64,000 bases of DNA from Epiperipatus broadwayi (GCA_028023455.1 JAQFVV010000021.1:5732853-5796852), one strand, 5' to 3'; numbered from the stretch's first letter, positions 25,569-38,720 are shown. Notes: generated by a model not told the origin, from the letters alone. A program made the numbers and translations.

Positions 25569-26444
25569 TTATTGGGAGCAAGCTTCTGTCTCTTTTTCTA
25601 ATAATCTCCAGTTTAATCCAAAATGTATTAGGATGTCTTCTAGGATTATTATTATATATAAAAATGCATCTAGTACACCATAATGCATACAAGATGAATG
25701 TACTAGCTCTAATCCTAGCAAACATTCATATTGTGTAGGTTTTAAAAGGGTGTGCAATATTAAATAAATAATTGTTAAATAGGTTGGGAAGAGCAATGCG
25801 TATATTATCACAACACAATCATAGAATATATGCTCTTGATCTTCAAAATATTTTTTACAGAAGGGGCAAAAAGCATCTATATTAATACAATTTCTTCTAT
25901 ATTTATAAAAATAAAGTGTTGGTAATGATCTCAAATTGAGCTTTATTAGAAAATCAAAATATTTTGGCTCAAGCTTCCAGAATCTAAATCTTCTTACAAG
26001 TTGCCAATTGTTTAGGCCCAAAATGGACTTGCTTTGACTATTTAGTGTTGGTTGGTTTATTAATAGATATGTTTGCCAATATTTATACTTATTTGTAGGG
26101 GAACAGAAGGTTAGTTTATCTATGCTCAATAATGATTTTATTAGTTCAGTCCAATAACTGGTACATGTTGGTGTAATTTTTAATGATATAGCAACATGAT
26201 TAAATAGATTTGACAGGGAGGTAATCAGATTAAATGTTTTCTGTATTTTAAATATATTTAATGAGTGTAGTCCTTGCCCCTTATGAATTAATGGATTTTG
26301 TAATTTTTTAATGGAGATGGAGGCAATGTGTCTGCCCCACAAAAGTTTTTTAAGCATGGAGTAAACATGCGAAGTGAAGACTTTGGTGTAAATGATTATA
26401 GGCCTAAAATAAGCAATTCTTGTCATAATGAGCATATTAAACAA
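25569..26444 (-). pseudogene. L1/Tx1-like ORF2, C-terminal part
   Basis: An uninterrupted 291-codon frame covers the region after the RT palm. Residues about 33-52 (KLLWGRHIASISIKKLQNPL) and the following GLHSLNIFKI are typical of the L1/Tx1 thumb region. A C-terminal cysteine-histidine motif, FCPFCKKYFEDQEHIFYDC near residues 193-211, matches the Cys-x2-Cys-x7-9-His-x4-Cys knuckle of these ORF2 proteins. The frame has no start of its own, being the tail of a longer broken protein. It is surprisingly open for such a decayed element. Confidence 0.75.
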
Positions 26445-26635
26445 TGTGACTTTAGAATAAACTGAAAGGTATGACTTTGAAAGGGAGCAAATAATTTTTT
26501 TCTATTTTTTCTTTAAGAGAATTCTGTATTTTTGTTCTCATTCCAATAATACTAAGATGGAAGGGAAACCCGAGAAATGAGACAGGGTTTCCTTTAAAGT
26601 TAGATTGTATCAGTTTTCCTGTATATTTCTGTCAA

Positions 26636-27300
26636 CTAAATGTCTTGTCTAAATTGAATTCTAATTTGTATTCCTGTGAATAATGGTCTAAAATTTTTAA
26701 TAATTTGGGAACATATTTTTGTGATGATAAAAAAAATGATAATGTCATCCATATAAGCAATATATGTAATGTTACTTTTAAATTGTGGTACAAAAATACC
26801 AGGAATCCATTCTTCAATCATTTTAAGAAGGGGATTTATGTACACTATAAACAGTAAAGCACTAAGTGGGGAACCCTGAGGGATAGAAGGTTTAAACCCT
26901 GGTGAGTATTTTCCATTCATTGACACATGAATTTCTCCATTTATCAATAGATTGGTGAGTATATAGATTAATAATTTGGGGACAGACAACATTATTAAAA
27001 GGTTTATAAGTTGGTATCTTGAAATTGAATCAAATCCTTTTTTCTATATCCAATTGAATGGCAATAGGGCTATATATTTTTTCTTTTTTAACAGTCTCCA
27101 TGACAGACTTAAAAAATAATTGCAGTTAAACCAGTAGGAGCACCCCTCTTTGCAAATTGCATTTTGGCTATTGTTGCTAAGATAAAGGGTTTAAGTTTAT
27201 CCATGATCACTGATTCAAGAATCTTGATGTCAAGTGGACTCATGGATATAGGACATAGTGATATCTTCAGATTTCTTAAGAAATGGCACAAGCATTATTG
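26636..27300 (-). pseudogene. L1/Tx1-like ORF2, reverse transcriptase core
   Basis: In broken frames the minus strand shows PISMSPLDIKILESVIMDKL (about 27170-27260), equivalent to the WRPISLL...KIL finger motif. Then, in 26636-26992, come PQGSPLSALLFIVYINPLL (RT motif 4) and YIAYMDDIIIFF, the catalytic centre with YMDD in place of the usual YADD. The two aspartates are kept. Frameshifts near 26800 and 27000-27110 separate the blocks. Confidence 0.75.
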
Positions 27301-28306
27301 GATACAATCCAGGTATATGATGGATTTGTCTGGATAATAAATTGGCTAAGATTCCTTAAGTAAGTTGTAGCAAAAAAGCTTAGGGGTTCTTAGACAAATT
27401 TTGGAATTCCATGAATGCCTGGGTGAAGGTGTCTGGGACATTAGCAATTTTCTTGGTAAAATCATTTTTTATAAAGTTATCATTATCTGTGTTTCACAGA
27501 AATAAAGTGGTAGGACAAAACATTTTGTTTTGCAGACTATTTTTAAAAAACTCATATAATGAAGTTAGCACACTGTCACCAGCAATTATTTCATTAGTGA
27601 TTCTAATTGCTGTAGATATTTGGGGAGGAAGGTTGACATAATGCCCAGCAGATAAAATTTCTAGAGAATGAATGTGTATGATCCAGAAAAAGCCTTTTTA
27701 AAAAAAATTAGTATGTATTCCTTCAGAGTTTTACAGGAATTGTTGTATAAGTTTTTTAGGGCAGGTATTTTACTGTTGTTTTCAGTGACATGGTAATGAA
27801 TAATTTTTTATGAATGTCATCTGCAAGTGCTAATAAGAGGTGTTGTTTTCAGGTTAAGTGACCAATGTTAAAAGAAAGAACATTTACAAATGCCAATCAT
27901 GTTTGTGCAGGGTCTAACTTCATTTTATCCATTTTAAAAAGTTCTATATAGATTTGTGAAAATAAAAATTCATTAGTCCTGCTAGGGAATAATACTCATA
28001 TTGTCTTTGCAGATGACAGTACTTTTCTATATATCTAGGACTACAAACAATGCTAAGTAGTCAGATAATGTTGAATTTTTTCAAGAGGGCCTAATTAGAT
28101 GATGCAGTATCGGTGAATGGAATACTAGATCTATTAGTGAAGACTAGATCTATTGATTGTAGAATGATATAGAATTATTTGGTAGAAATTCTCCACTCAT
28201 AAAAGAGAAAGCAAACTTATATAGCCACTTAGATACAAATTTATTGTAGGGTATGTTAAAATCACCCAGTAGCAGACATGGATAGGAAGATGAAGCTAGG
28301 ATTGAA
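27301..28306 (-). pseudogene. Decayed linker between endonuclease and RT of the L1/Tx1-like LINE
   Basis: By position this must be the endonuclease C-terminus and linker. Only broken frames are left. A 76-codon + strand frame (27411-27641) is antisense shadow. Confidence 0.45.
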
Positions 28307-28693
28307 TTAACTGTTAATATTAATCTTTATTATTGTAGGCCTTGGAGGTATATATGCAAATATAATATTTAAAACAAAAGCTTTGTGGTGGAATGAGATA
28401 ATTAATATATGTGCATCAAGGTATAGAATCTTAAATGATCTGAATGGACAAGCTTTAGATATTATAATACCCATGCCTGCAGATGCCATGAGAGGTGTTT
28501 TAGAAAATATTGAGAATCCTTGATTGTGTAGATAATTTGAAGGATCTCTACCTGAGTTACAATATATTTTTGTCTTTTCCAAGCCAAGTATGTGTGGCTG
28601 GACTACATCACACCATTTAATTAATTGAAAGATTTTATGTTCAGAGTTCAAGCCTCTGATGTTAAGAGCTCCAATATTTACATGCATGCTCAA
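28307..28693 (-). pseudogene. L1/Tx1-like ORF2, endonuclease N-terminus
   Basis: A 128-codon frame begins with GALNIRGLNS (residues about 8-17), the conserved asparagine-containing start of APE-type endonucleases, and continues QPHILGLEKTKI, equivalent to the DIL.LQET segment. The catalytic glutamate position is occupied by E in LEKT. AGMGIIISK fits the GGVAI.. block. The later catalytic residues lie downstream in broken frames. It would nick target DNA for reverse transcription. Confidence 0.75.
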
Positions 28694-28959
28694 GGCGATA
28701 TAGATTTAAAAAGCTATATATATATATATTATGTTTATGATGTACACTTAACAATAATATATTCAAATTAAACTCTATATTATGATATATATTAGATTGT
28801 TCTTCTCTCTTTCTGTATTTATATATCTAACTTTGTGTTTTACGCTTATTTATGCTAAAAAAAACCTACCTAGAGGAAGTATGTGTATGCTTTTACACCT
28901 ACAATATTACTAAATAAACAGCCCTATATTTTAGTTTATTGTGTATTAAAAAAACATTA

Positions 28960-30526
28960 TTAAAGGAATAACATTAGAAGTTTTAAAGTATCTTCTCTAG
29001 CTCTACAGGAAATTAAAATATTTTCTGGCATTTTTTCATGTTGTATACCTGATCCTAAATTGAAATCTGAAACACTACATAGGGTACTAACCTCATTTAT
29101 TTCAATTAGTTCATCCATAACATCTTCTGGTTCAGACTCTTGAATTCCACCATGTACCATTTTAACTTTCTTGATAAGTTCATCAGAAGTAGTAAGTTCT
29201 TCATTATCACTGCAAATTATATTTGGAGTAGGTTTTCTCCCATGTTTCAACGTAACAGGGCAACCAGGTTTTCATTTTTCTAAGGGATTATCGGCAATCT
29301 TATCAGTCTTGGGTTTATTAGGTTTTGAGGTTTTCTCAATTATTTCAAGTGCGGTTTTATTTATGATAATAGCATTTCCTTTATTGTGGAGACATCAATT
29401 GCTTCTTTTTATAAATGCCATCAATTTCTGATGGTCTGCTACGATAATGTTTTGCCATATCCTTACCATTAATTTCTTCATGCACTGTCTGGTGATCAAT
29501 TACATCTATTGAACTATTGTTCATGCAATTGTTTTTATCCACATTAGTGGTTTTTCTAGATGGTTCTATTATTTCAGATTTTGTTATTAAGCATTGATGT
29601 AGCAATTTGCTTACAATATTTGCACAATAAATTAGGAGTATAGTGACTATGTGATCACATTGTTTACAATAAAAACATTGTGGTTTAAGGCCGCATATTT
29701 GCAAAAAAAGCATGGCTTACTGATTCATAATCAAAGAGGGAATTTCATTGGGATTAATGTCTTTGTGAAATTTCATTTTAAATTTATATGTGTTACCGTA
29801 TACCAGAACCGGTGTATTTTTTAGTAACATAGATTGAAGGCTGACTGCTACACTGAAAGGTTAAATTAACCTGTGAAAGTCATCAATGTTATAGCCTAAG
29901 TAAGCATTCTTAGAAAGCCAGTTATATATCTATCTCAGTTCAGATTAATTACAATAATCATGTATCTGTCTAATACTTTGATATTTTTCCTAAATCAGTT
30001 TTTTTGTTCAGCATTATGAAATTCCAAAATAATATATCTAGGTTTGGGATGATCGGCAATTCTATAAATTGTGTCCCACATGCCATTAGTACTTAAAGCT
30101 TCAAGTATAAGTTCCTTTGGAAAACAACACAGTTAGTGGCTCATATAAGTAACAGCAATAACTATAGATCAGTCTGTAAAAAAATGTTTGAACGAAGCAA
30201 ATAATTCATTAGGCAAAGTAGCCGGAAATTTTTCAAAAATAATATTAAGGGTTTCATCAGACCAATTCTCTTTGATAATGTTATTATGAGCCTCAGAAGT
30301 TTGGTTCAGCATGTCTAGTTTTAAGAAATCATCTAACATAGATCTATGAAATCTTGATTCTCTCATCTTTATTGGCATTATTAATTTTTTGAATTGATAA
30401 TTTCTTGTTTAATTCATTATCTCTGTCAAGATTTTGCTTTTTAATTGAAGACTTTGCTACATTTGCATAAGATGGTCCTATGTTACTCATGGCTTCATTA
30501 AATATAGCCATTTTCTCATTATTCAC
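28960..30526 (-). pseudogene. L1/Tx1-like ORF1 (gag-like), broken
   Basis: Three minus-strand frames carry this region: 30526-30344 (begins MNNEKMAIFNEAM), 30378-30169, and 29713-29381. The last starts near QCFYCKQCDHI, a Cys-x2-Cys-x3-His remnant of a zinc knuckle. An acidic, low-complexity tail follows (28960-29250). The position upstream of the endonuclease and the knuckle make it ORF1. The nucleic-acid chaperone role is known for the family and inferred here. Confidence 0.6.
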
Positions 30527-30836
30527 TTGGAATCAAAATTATAAAAAAAATAGCACCTTTTTGCAATTGATTTTCCTGCCATGATATATATAATACACTC
30601 TGTATGATTCAATCAGCGATTTTCTCTAAAAAAATAATATTGTAAAACTTCTAAAACATCTTATGAAATGATACGATGTGCTGTAGCTTCTTAAATGCAG
30701 CTAAGAATCTTGCAGCAATTATGCCCAGAGAAACCTGTTAGCTACTTTATTTTACATTCCTCAGTCTACGTTTTTTCATATTCTGCTCCATCCCACTTCC
30801 ACAACATAATCTTTGTCAACTCTATGGCCTTTATAT

Positions 30837-31031
30837 CTAAATCCCTCTTATCTTTCCCAAACCGAACATAAAAACCAATAATCCACTTTCTGTATAATCA
30901 CTTTTTTCATATTTATTCTTCCATAACTTCATTATATGTGCCCTTTCTGTTTTCAAGCATTTACATTTAATTAACAGATGCCTAATATTTTCTATTCCTT
31001 TCTTACATAATTTACAGACTAAATCACCCAT
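30837..31031 (-). pseudogene. LINE ORF2 C-terminal knuckle fragment
   Basis: The 64-codon minus-strand frame contains CKLCKKGIENIRHLLIKC, a Cys-x2-Cys-x8-His-x4-Cys motif typical of the C-terminal end of LINE ORF2. It lies upstream of the L1/Tx1-like element, so it is a separate fragment whose 3' direction points towards that element. Nothing else of the parent is recognisable. Confidence 0.5.
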
Positions 31032-31465
31032 ATTTTACCAGAAGAACTAAGATAATCGCCCTCTAGTGGCAGAATATTATTGTATTATTAATAATAAAAA
31101 ATAGTTTTGTTTTTTCTCTTTTTATTATTTCATAAAGGGATGGTTAGATCGTTTGGGACAAATAGCTGAATCCAGAATACGTTTTATGTTTCAATTTAAA
31201 TTAATAATTTCAAGAAATATTTTATGAATTATTCTTGGCCTTCTTTGATGACATTTCAAATGAAATTTTAATTTTAAAAATATTAGACCGCAAATATGTG
31301 CATTGCCTCCATGTAAATTATAAAAAGTGAGACTAAGTGCATGATTCAAAGAAAGCACAAGATTTGATGGAGTAGATTATAAAATAGAACTGCAAGAAGA
31401 AAAGGCAATTGCCAAAACAAAAATTATATATATATTTCAAATTGCATCCAAAGTAATTGTTTAAC

Positions 31466-31585
31466 AATAAAGGTGGAATCCATCTTATGGTTGCCTTGAC
31501 AACAGTTTGAAATTGATGATTGTTATTGCTGTTGGGATTGTCTAAGCGTTGAGTGGTTTTTAATGATATATATAAAGTTTACATC
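31466..31585 (+). repeat. Dispersed repeat B, copy 1
   Basis: Contains GGTTGCCTTGACAACAGTTT, TTGGGATTGTCTAAG and GTTGAGTGGTTTTTAATGAT. The same order occurs at 48.71-48.83 kb (+), inverted at 50.54-50.66 kb and 55.61-55.67 kb. The class is unknown; the length of about 110 bp and constant order suggest a short non-autonomous element. Confidence 0.6.
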
Positions 31586-31919
31586 TTTCTGATTAATTTA
31601 CAAATTGTAAAGTTTTTAGTTTTATTTATTTATTATTTTGGGTAGTGTATAAGAAAAGCATGGATGGTGAATCAACAAATATGGTGACTCCATTAATTTT
31701 GTAATTACATATATGTAGCACTTTGATTTATAAGTGTCCAAACTTCATGCATTCACAATGTTATCACCAATCACTTAAATACATTAATGATTATTACTAA
31801 TTATTTAATAAACTAGATTATTTATAGCCCAGAAATGGATGTTAAAGTTCAGTTAAACAATAAATTTATCTTTTCCTGATAAGTTTATTCATATATGAGC
31901 GCACCGACATTTATTATTT

Positions 31920-32007
31920 CAACAGCACTGTATGCAACAAATTAAAGCTTGAATGATGCAACCAGCTGCTTAATTCAAGCTTTAATTTGACACAGATAGT
32001 GCTGTTG
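31920..32007. repeat. Imperfect hairpin of about 88 bp
   Basis: CAACAGCACT and ATTAAAGCTTGAAT on the left pair with ATTCAAGCTTTAAT and AGTGCTGTTG on the right. A symmetrical unpaired patch sits mid-stem and a loop of about 16 bases lies at the top. Size and bulging are like a miRNA precursor, but short fold-back repeats are abundant here, so a transposon origin is more likely. Confidence 0.7.
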
Positions 32008-33635
32008 GCATAATTAATATTAGGTGGATGAGAATTCATGTTTTACGTAATGACCAAAACAGTTGTTCTGCAAAAAGTTAATTAGATTTTGTTTACTTAT
32101 CAAATGTTGCTGTGTAAAAGACCATACTTTCTATAAATTCTTAGAAAGGTTAAAAGAAAAAATAACATAAATATGAACATATTTTTATAGTATTTAATTA
32201 ATTAATATTTACATATTTAAATGTTCATTTGAAAGCAAGGTTATTTCAAAAATGAGTTTAATTCTAAACTCTGCCTTGTCAATTGACATTAAGTCAATTC
32301 AAAGGTGTTTTAGTTTAATAATATCTTAAATTTACATTTAAACTTTAATTTAATAATCCTCATCTGTGTTGAAAATTGTGGAAAGTTTTCTTAGAAAAAG
32401 TGTTGTTGTTTTGTAACTTTAGATCATAGTATTAATGGATAATGAATCATGTTTTTTTTTAAAAGTAGACTTTAATATACTTTTATTGTTACTAAAGTTG
32501 AAAAAAATTCTGAAGAAGTCAGCATCTTATGGACTAAAGGTAAGATCAAAAAATGTCTCCTTTTTGTTTTATGACATAAGGAAATGCCTAGATGATGTTT
32601 ATGTCGTTCTGGTTTACTTTTTATATGAAAATTTTGAAATATAATGAAATATGATTTTTTGCTTGTTGATAAAGTATTTTTGATTATTTTTATGTGTCAA
32701 TTGCTTGATTACTATAAAGAAATGCACAGATAAATGTTCAGTTTATTCATTCCTGTTTTATTTTTAGAAATAGAAATTGATAAACAAATTGCAGTCTATT
32801 ACATCATTATCTGTCAGAATTGACTTTGTGCTAAAATCTTTTAAAATATTGTAAGAAAATATCAGATTTTCAATAGAATTTGATAGCATTATCATGAATC
32901 TGCTTTCATTTATTCTCTAAAAAAAAATTTGTTAATTTATAGCATGTGTGTTTTCATAAATATGTAATGATGTTTATGATACATTGTTATATTTACATGT
33001 CAGTTTTTGAATGTTTAAAACAGTCAAATGTAATTTTTTTTTTAGAATATTATTTATTTATAAAATTAAATTAAAAACAAATCACATCCAATTTATTGAG
33101 TTTTAGTACAAAATAAAGCGTTTATAAGAACAGAAAGGTTGAGCATTTCCAAAAACTCTCACAAGATGGAACAATAAAAAGTATTAAAAACCCCAAAAGT
33201 TAATATCAAATTGAACATTATGACAGTATTGAATAAAAATGAAGTTGCTATGTTTGGTCAAGTTTATTGACAAACAGTAAGAGATTAATTGATTTTATCA
33301 ATTATTACCACATAAATGCTATAATTTTTAAAAATGTCTACAGACTGCATAAATAAGATAATATATATATATATTTTTCAATGGGCCATCACTACCAAAG
33401 GATTATTGATAAATTAAATTATAAATAAAAAATTGCTTGTCTAGGGGAAAGTGATTATCAATGAGCTACCATGTATATGGTGGAGTGACTATACAATTTT
33501 TTTTATATTAAACTAATTTAATAATAGACATGGATAATGACCAGACTGGACCTACATTAAGTACAAGCCTTTATGCAAATCCAGTGATATTTCCTTATTA
33601 TCATCTCCACATTTATTTTCCTTGATGATGCCAAT
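32008..33635. other. AT-rich DNA, nothing recognised
   Basis: A 69-codon + frame (32435-32644) lies in the least AT-biased part but has no domain that I recognise. (TA)n near 33359-33375. Confidence 0.35.
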
Positions 33636-33825
33636 ATTATTTTCATGCCCATGTTGATCTTAAGTCTCTGATCCCTCATGAACAGGATCTTATCCATTTA
33701 AATACACAGACGAGGGATGGGCAGAATACTGGCGAATCTGTAATATTTTTGAGATATAAGTGAATAACTAACTAATGGGAGCTTGAAAGTCTGTTTTCAA
33801 ATACCCTATATTACATTTAAATTTC
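33636..33825. repeat. Member of the 7.0-kb fold-back family
   Basis: CATGCCCATGTTGATC and CTGATCCCTCATGAACAGGA correspond to the central part of the 7043-7720 element. GCTTGAAAGTCTGTTTTCAA and ATACCCTATATTAC correspond to its arm end. Only part of the palindrome is left. Confidence 0.55.
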
Positions 33826-34278
33826 AAGTATATGAATTATGTTTGTATTTAAAAAATGTTAAAGTTATAAAATGCATAATAAACATTTTTTTGTATTCAT
33901 TTTTTTAAAACTATATACGTAAATTACATCAGAGAGGTTGCAATATATATATATACATATAATACAAATCTAACTTACAATTGCCTATTTTAGCAACCAA
34001 TTATTCACAATAATCGTATTTCAATAAATATAAGCACAATTAAATACCTAAAATTAATTTATAATCATGTGAAAGATTAGCAAACTTTCAATTATTATTT
34101 CTAATCAACAAATAAGTAAATATATTTTAAAATTAAAATCATAATTATTAAGCTACAAAATATAAATTTGGATTTAGAAAAATATAATTCTTATATTTTA
34201 AGCATGTAAAATAAATCTCTACTTAACTTAAATTGGTCTACCATTTATATAGATAAACACTATACAGTTATATGTACA

Positions 34279-34570
<292 letters not shown>

Positions 34571-35215
34571 TGTATTAGCAAATGATCTGTTTCATTATCC
34601 TCAAATGTGACATTTGATGCAACATTATTTTGTTGTTCTAGAAAAATAGAAAGATCAGGAAAAGCTATTAGATTCGAAATATATTTTGTTAGTTCTGATC
34701 TTTTCTAAATATTCAAATTATTCTCTCACCTAGCAGATATTTGATTGATCTGATGTTCTAGGTGTTAGTTTATATCCATAATGATGTAATATAGATATTC
34801 TTTCCTTTAACAGGTGTCTGGATCTTAAAATATTTTAAGTGAATAGATGCTAATTTCATTCATGGCAATGCTATGAAAATTGAGTATCAGTCTCATAAAG
34901 TTGTATCAGCTGGTGAACAATTTTTGTGCACATTTTCTATTGTTAGCATTTAGATCTCATCAATGAAAAGTAGGTAATATTCATTTTTAACAGCAAAAAA
35001 TATTCTGACGGTTTTTAAATGCTATGAATTAATTTTCATTCTTTCAACAAATTGCCATTTCTCACAAATTCCTGATAAATAAATTTGTCCAGTTAATGAC
35101 AAATACAATTGCTTTCTCAACATCATTCCATCCATTTAATAATCATATAATTTTAAAAACAAATTTAAAAAAATCATAAGTAACTTTGGCTCACTTCTAT
35201 TGAAGCCAAGATATG
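34571..35215. other. AT-rich DNA, nothing recognised
   Basis: No supported gene or repeat. Confidence 0.4.
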
Positions 35216-35460
35216 AGAGGGAGAGTTTAAACTATTATTAAAACAGGCAAAACTCACTATATGTATTGCCACTCACTGCAAACTACAGTAATCAATGGAT
35301 TCTAGAAGGCTTGTGCATAAAATCCCCATCTAGTGCATACTCATCCAATATCCCCAGACTAGTTGCTGGCTTGTGGCCTTCTTCAGTGAAGAGCGTTGGA
35401 TCTGAGAGCACTGCACCTAGAGCTTAGGATCTAATGCAACCCTCTAGCAGCCACCTTATA
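35216..35460. repeat. Dispersed repeat C, copy 1
   Basis: TCATCCAATATCCCCAGACT, TGGCTTGTGGCCTTCTTCAG, GTTGGATCTGAGAGC and CTGCACC recur in order near 46.96-47.04 kb. The left part, AAACAGGCAAAACTC with AATCAATGG, recurs at 45.76-45.84 kb as half of a fold-back. It is less AT-rich than its surroundings. The family is unknown. Confidence 0.55.
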
Positions 35461-35528
35461 TCTCTACTTAACTAAAAAAACTATGAATCTTAAATTGAAA
35501 ATGCCTTAATATTTTCAATCCAAGCTCA

Positions 35529-35801
35529 TCAGCTTATATAATCATATAGGTCTGAACTCAGTTCAATACGCATACATTTTGGTATCTTTGGCTCTTTAAT
35601 AACCATAGCCACCACTATTCTATTAGGCAGGATTGGTTTTAGGCCAATAAACATCACATGATTACCATTTTTGCCTGTTTTAATAACTGTTATAAACAAG
35701 CATAAGAAATGGTGATCATGTGAGAGTTTAAACTGTTTAATCATATTTATAAATTTTGTTAATGTAGCAATACTCCACATTAACTCTTTAGTCAATTTCA
35801 T
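35529..35801 (-). other. Unrecognised 90-codon open frame
   Basis: The frame starts MKLTKELMWS and is lysine- and isoleucine-rich. It has no signal peptide or zinc motif and no family I can name. No splice or neighbour context supports a gene, and chance cannot be excluded. Confidence 0.15.
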
Positions 35802-37149
35802 TTAGTGCCTCATAAATAAAAATCTTATCATACAATAATAATAACAAACAAAAGTAAATATTTTATAATTATTACAAATAATAGATAATATTTACATTTA
35901 AAAAAAATACAAAGAACATTCTTTTAATTCAATACAAACTACAATAATTTATACTATATTCTTACCATATTATAGTGGAAATAGATTTTTTTACACATAT
36001 CTTTCCAATATAATATTATACAAATAAAATAACAAATGTAATTGAGACATTTAACATTTACATGTATTATTTGTAATCTACTATTGTGAATGTATAAAAA
36101 TATACATAATAAAGAAAGAATAACTGTCAAGACAATAAATTATTATTTACACATTTATTTTTAAGATGAATGAAGTTTATTCATAATTTTTATACACTAG
36201 AATTAATAATAAACATCTTTTTCTCAATATTTATATGTTGTCATAGCAACATAGTCTACTGCTCTCCAGGTTAATGTATTCTCTATTAAAATCAAACAAG
36301 AATTTCTTTTATGTCTAATGTTTCACCACATATTAAAATTGATTATATATATATAAAGACTATAAAAGACTTCATTTAATAGAAATTGCATATCCTAGAA
36401 TTTCAGCACTTATGAAGATAATCCCTGAAGTGGGCTACTGGATTGCTATAAAAGATATATTACCAACTTAATGCTCACAGAATATAAACTTTGTTTATAG
36501 AATATATTTTAATGCTATCAAATTTTGTTTTGTATCAATGCATCAATATTGGACAAATTCAGAATTTCTTTGAAACTTTTATTATTAGTTGAGAGTAACT
36601 ATATATACCCATTTACTGACGCTATCTTAAAAATAGATTTACTTAGAAGTTTTTCATGCCCTCCTGGATTTGATCTTTGGGCTAATAGATTTAGTAAGTC
36701 GATGCACTAAATGTTATAGAGTGACATTTTTTTCAAGACTGTTACAGTCCTAAATAATTTTATCAGTGTTTCTAAGATACAAACTGGCCATTTCCAAATG
36801 AAAAATTTTACGAGTAAAAAGATATCCTAGAATTGCATCATATTGTTAAAAAACACTAAAAGTTTTTTCTTTGTAATAATGGTGAAAATATCTTCCTTAC
36901 TACATAGGAGCCTACTTTTAACTCACTCTGACAGATTTTCTTGGTAATTATTGTGAAGTTTTGATCAACTAATCATTGATGAACAATAATTACATCCATT
37001 AGCTTTACATGATGTTTTATTAAAAGTTACATAACAATGATTGCCACCCAATTATATCAAAGATTTTGAATAAGAGAATCTAGTTGTTGAAGGTTTGTAA
37101 TTATAGAAAACTTCTTGACTAAACAATTGTGATGATCATTACATATATT
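35802..37149. other. AT-rich DNA, nothing recognised
   Basis: No supported gene or repeat family. Confidence 0.4.
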
Positions 37150-37800
37150 TTTTATAATAATAGTAGTAGATTACTCCATCGCACATGCACTTTATGGATC
37201 AAACACTTTTTAATGAATACTCTCCTTTCCAAACACAAGATAAAGTCTTTTTAAAAGATAGAACGAATCCCTCTATCTTTTTCACCCAAACTATATGTAT
37301 AGGCAAATCTAAAACATTTAGAACTGAGAATGTGAAGATTTAATTAATCATTTTAAATTACTTATAATATGAGTTTTTGTTAATGACACATGCAAAATAT
37401 TTACTATTTGCAATATGTCATTATTAAATGAAAACTTAAACATATGTAACAAATATTTTATTTATATTGTGTGATGTTTTAATTTGTAATAATAATCGTA
37501 GATTACTCCACTGCACATGCGCTTTACAGATTGAATACTTTTTAATGAATACTCTCCTTTCCAAACACAAGATAAAGTCTTTTTAAAAGCTTGAATGGAT
37601 CCCTCTATCTTTTTCACCCAAACTATATGTATAGGAAAATCTGAAACATTTGGAACTGAGAGTGTGAAGATTTAATTGATCACTTTAAATTACATATGAG
37701 TTTTGTTAATGACACTTGCAAAATTTTTGCAATTTGTGATACGTCATTATTAAAGGAAAACTTAAATATGTGTAATGAATATTTTATTTATATGTAATTG
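37150..37800. repeat. Tandem duplication, two copies of about 325 bp
   Basis: 37150-37478 and 37482-37800 match almost throughout, offset 332 bp. Each contains GTAGATTACTCCA, GCACATGC, TTTTTAATGAATACTCTCCT, CCAAACACAAGATAAAGTCT and CCCTCTATCTTTTTCACCCA. Scattered substitutions show moderate age. No coding capacity. Confidence 0.9.
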
Positions 37801-38489
37801 GCACACTTATTAATTATAATTGCATGAACTTTATCATAAACAATATAAAAATAATTCTGAAAAAAAAAATAGTTCAGTGTCATTTTATTATAGATAGCAA
37901 TTTTCTTTTTTTCCTTTTTTAAATGCTTTTATTTAACTTACACATTCTTTCAGTTTGTTTGCTTATTTGAGTCAAATCTTATAACCAATTTTTAACATTG
38001 TTTTTATCAAATGATTTTTTTAAAAATGTTGCACACATGCCAGGTATCAATAACAAGGTCATAGAATAATGTAATTTTTAAGGGTTGTTCAACTGGTCAT
38101 CCTATCTAACAAAGTTAGTGGGACCAATTTCAAAACACATTATTTTACTAAGATTTCAGTAATTTGCAGCAGATGGTGGTATATTTTTTAATTAAAATAG
38201 AAAGAAAGAGAAACCAAGGATCAATCTTAATTTGTCAAGATTGTTTTCATAAACACAAAAATCTTGCAAGTGATGTTTGATTAATTCCATTTTAAACACT
38301 GGAAATAGAGTAACAATGTTTATATTCTTAGTTTTAAATTTAAATATGAATAGTAACCAAAAATCTATTGGAAAATATCCAAACACTAAAAAGTAAAAAA
38401 TAATATATACAAAAAATATTTGATAAAAAACAGTTTTTGTTATATTGATGAGTAATAATAACACTAAAAAGCACAAAATAGTTTTTTTC
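37801..38489. other. AT-rich DNA, nothing recognised
   Basis: A 99-codon minus-strand frame (38192-38491) is a hydrophobic, phenylalanine/leucine-rich product of AT-rich DNA with no recognised family. Confidence 0.35.
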
Positions 38490-38720
38490 ACCTAACTATA
38501 ATTTTGGTTATAATCATCATCAAACATGATCAATCCACTGCAGGATGAAGTCTCTCCAAGTTCAATCCAACTTCTCCAATGTCTAGCTTCTTTTCTCCAC
38601 ATCATTTCTGCACACTTTCTTATTTCATCCATCCATCTCACACATGGTCTCTTTCTAGGTCTTTTACAATCTCTTGAAATAAATGTTTGGTGGATTTTTA
38701 AATTAATTAATTCAACCACA
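38490..38720 (-). pseudogene. RTE-like LINE ORF2, extreme C-terminus and 3' tail
   Basis: The minus strand codes RDCKRPRKRPCVRWMDEIRK and then EARHWRSWIELGE, the usual end of RTE-type endonuclease-reverse transcriptases (RPxxRWxDEI...RxWxxLGE). It ends in a GATGATGATTATAA tail at 38510. 5' truncation so close to the 3' end is typical of LINE insertions. The same segment occurs at 54.06-54.25 kb (-) and 60.76-60.95 kb (+). Confidence 0.8.

Larger units (their letters stand above)
25210..30545 (-). mobile_element. Decayed L1/Tx1-like LINE, about 5.3 kb
   Basis: Reading the minus strand gives the order expected for one non-LTR retrotransposon: ORF1 with a zinc-knuckle-like segment (about 30526-28960), apurinic-type endonuclease (28693-28307), RT finger and palm (about 27300-26636) and C-terminal domain (26444-25569). 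The 3' flank ends with an AATAAA signal (minus strand, 25231-25236) followed by CATCATCATATTATT. Every domain is interrupted by stops or frameshifts, so the copy is old. The L1/Tx1 assignment rests on the NIRGLNS endonuclease start, PQGSPLSALLF and the LLWGR...GLHSLNI C-terminal segment. Confidence 0.8.
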
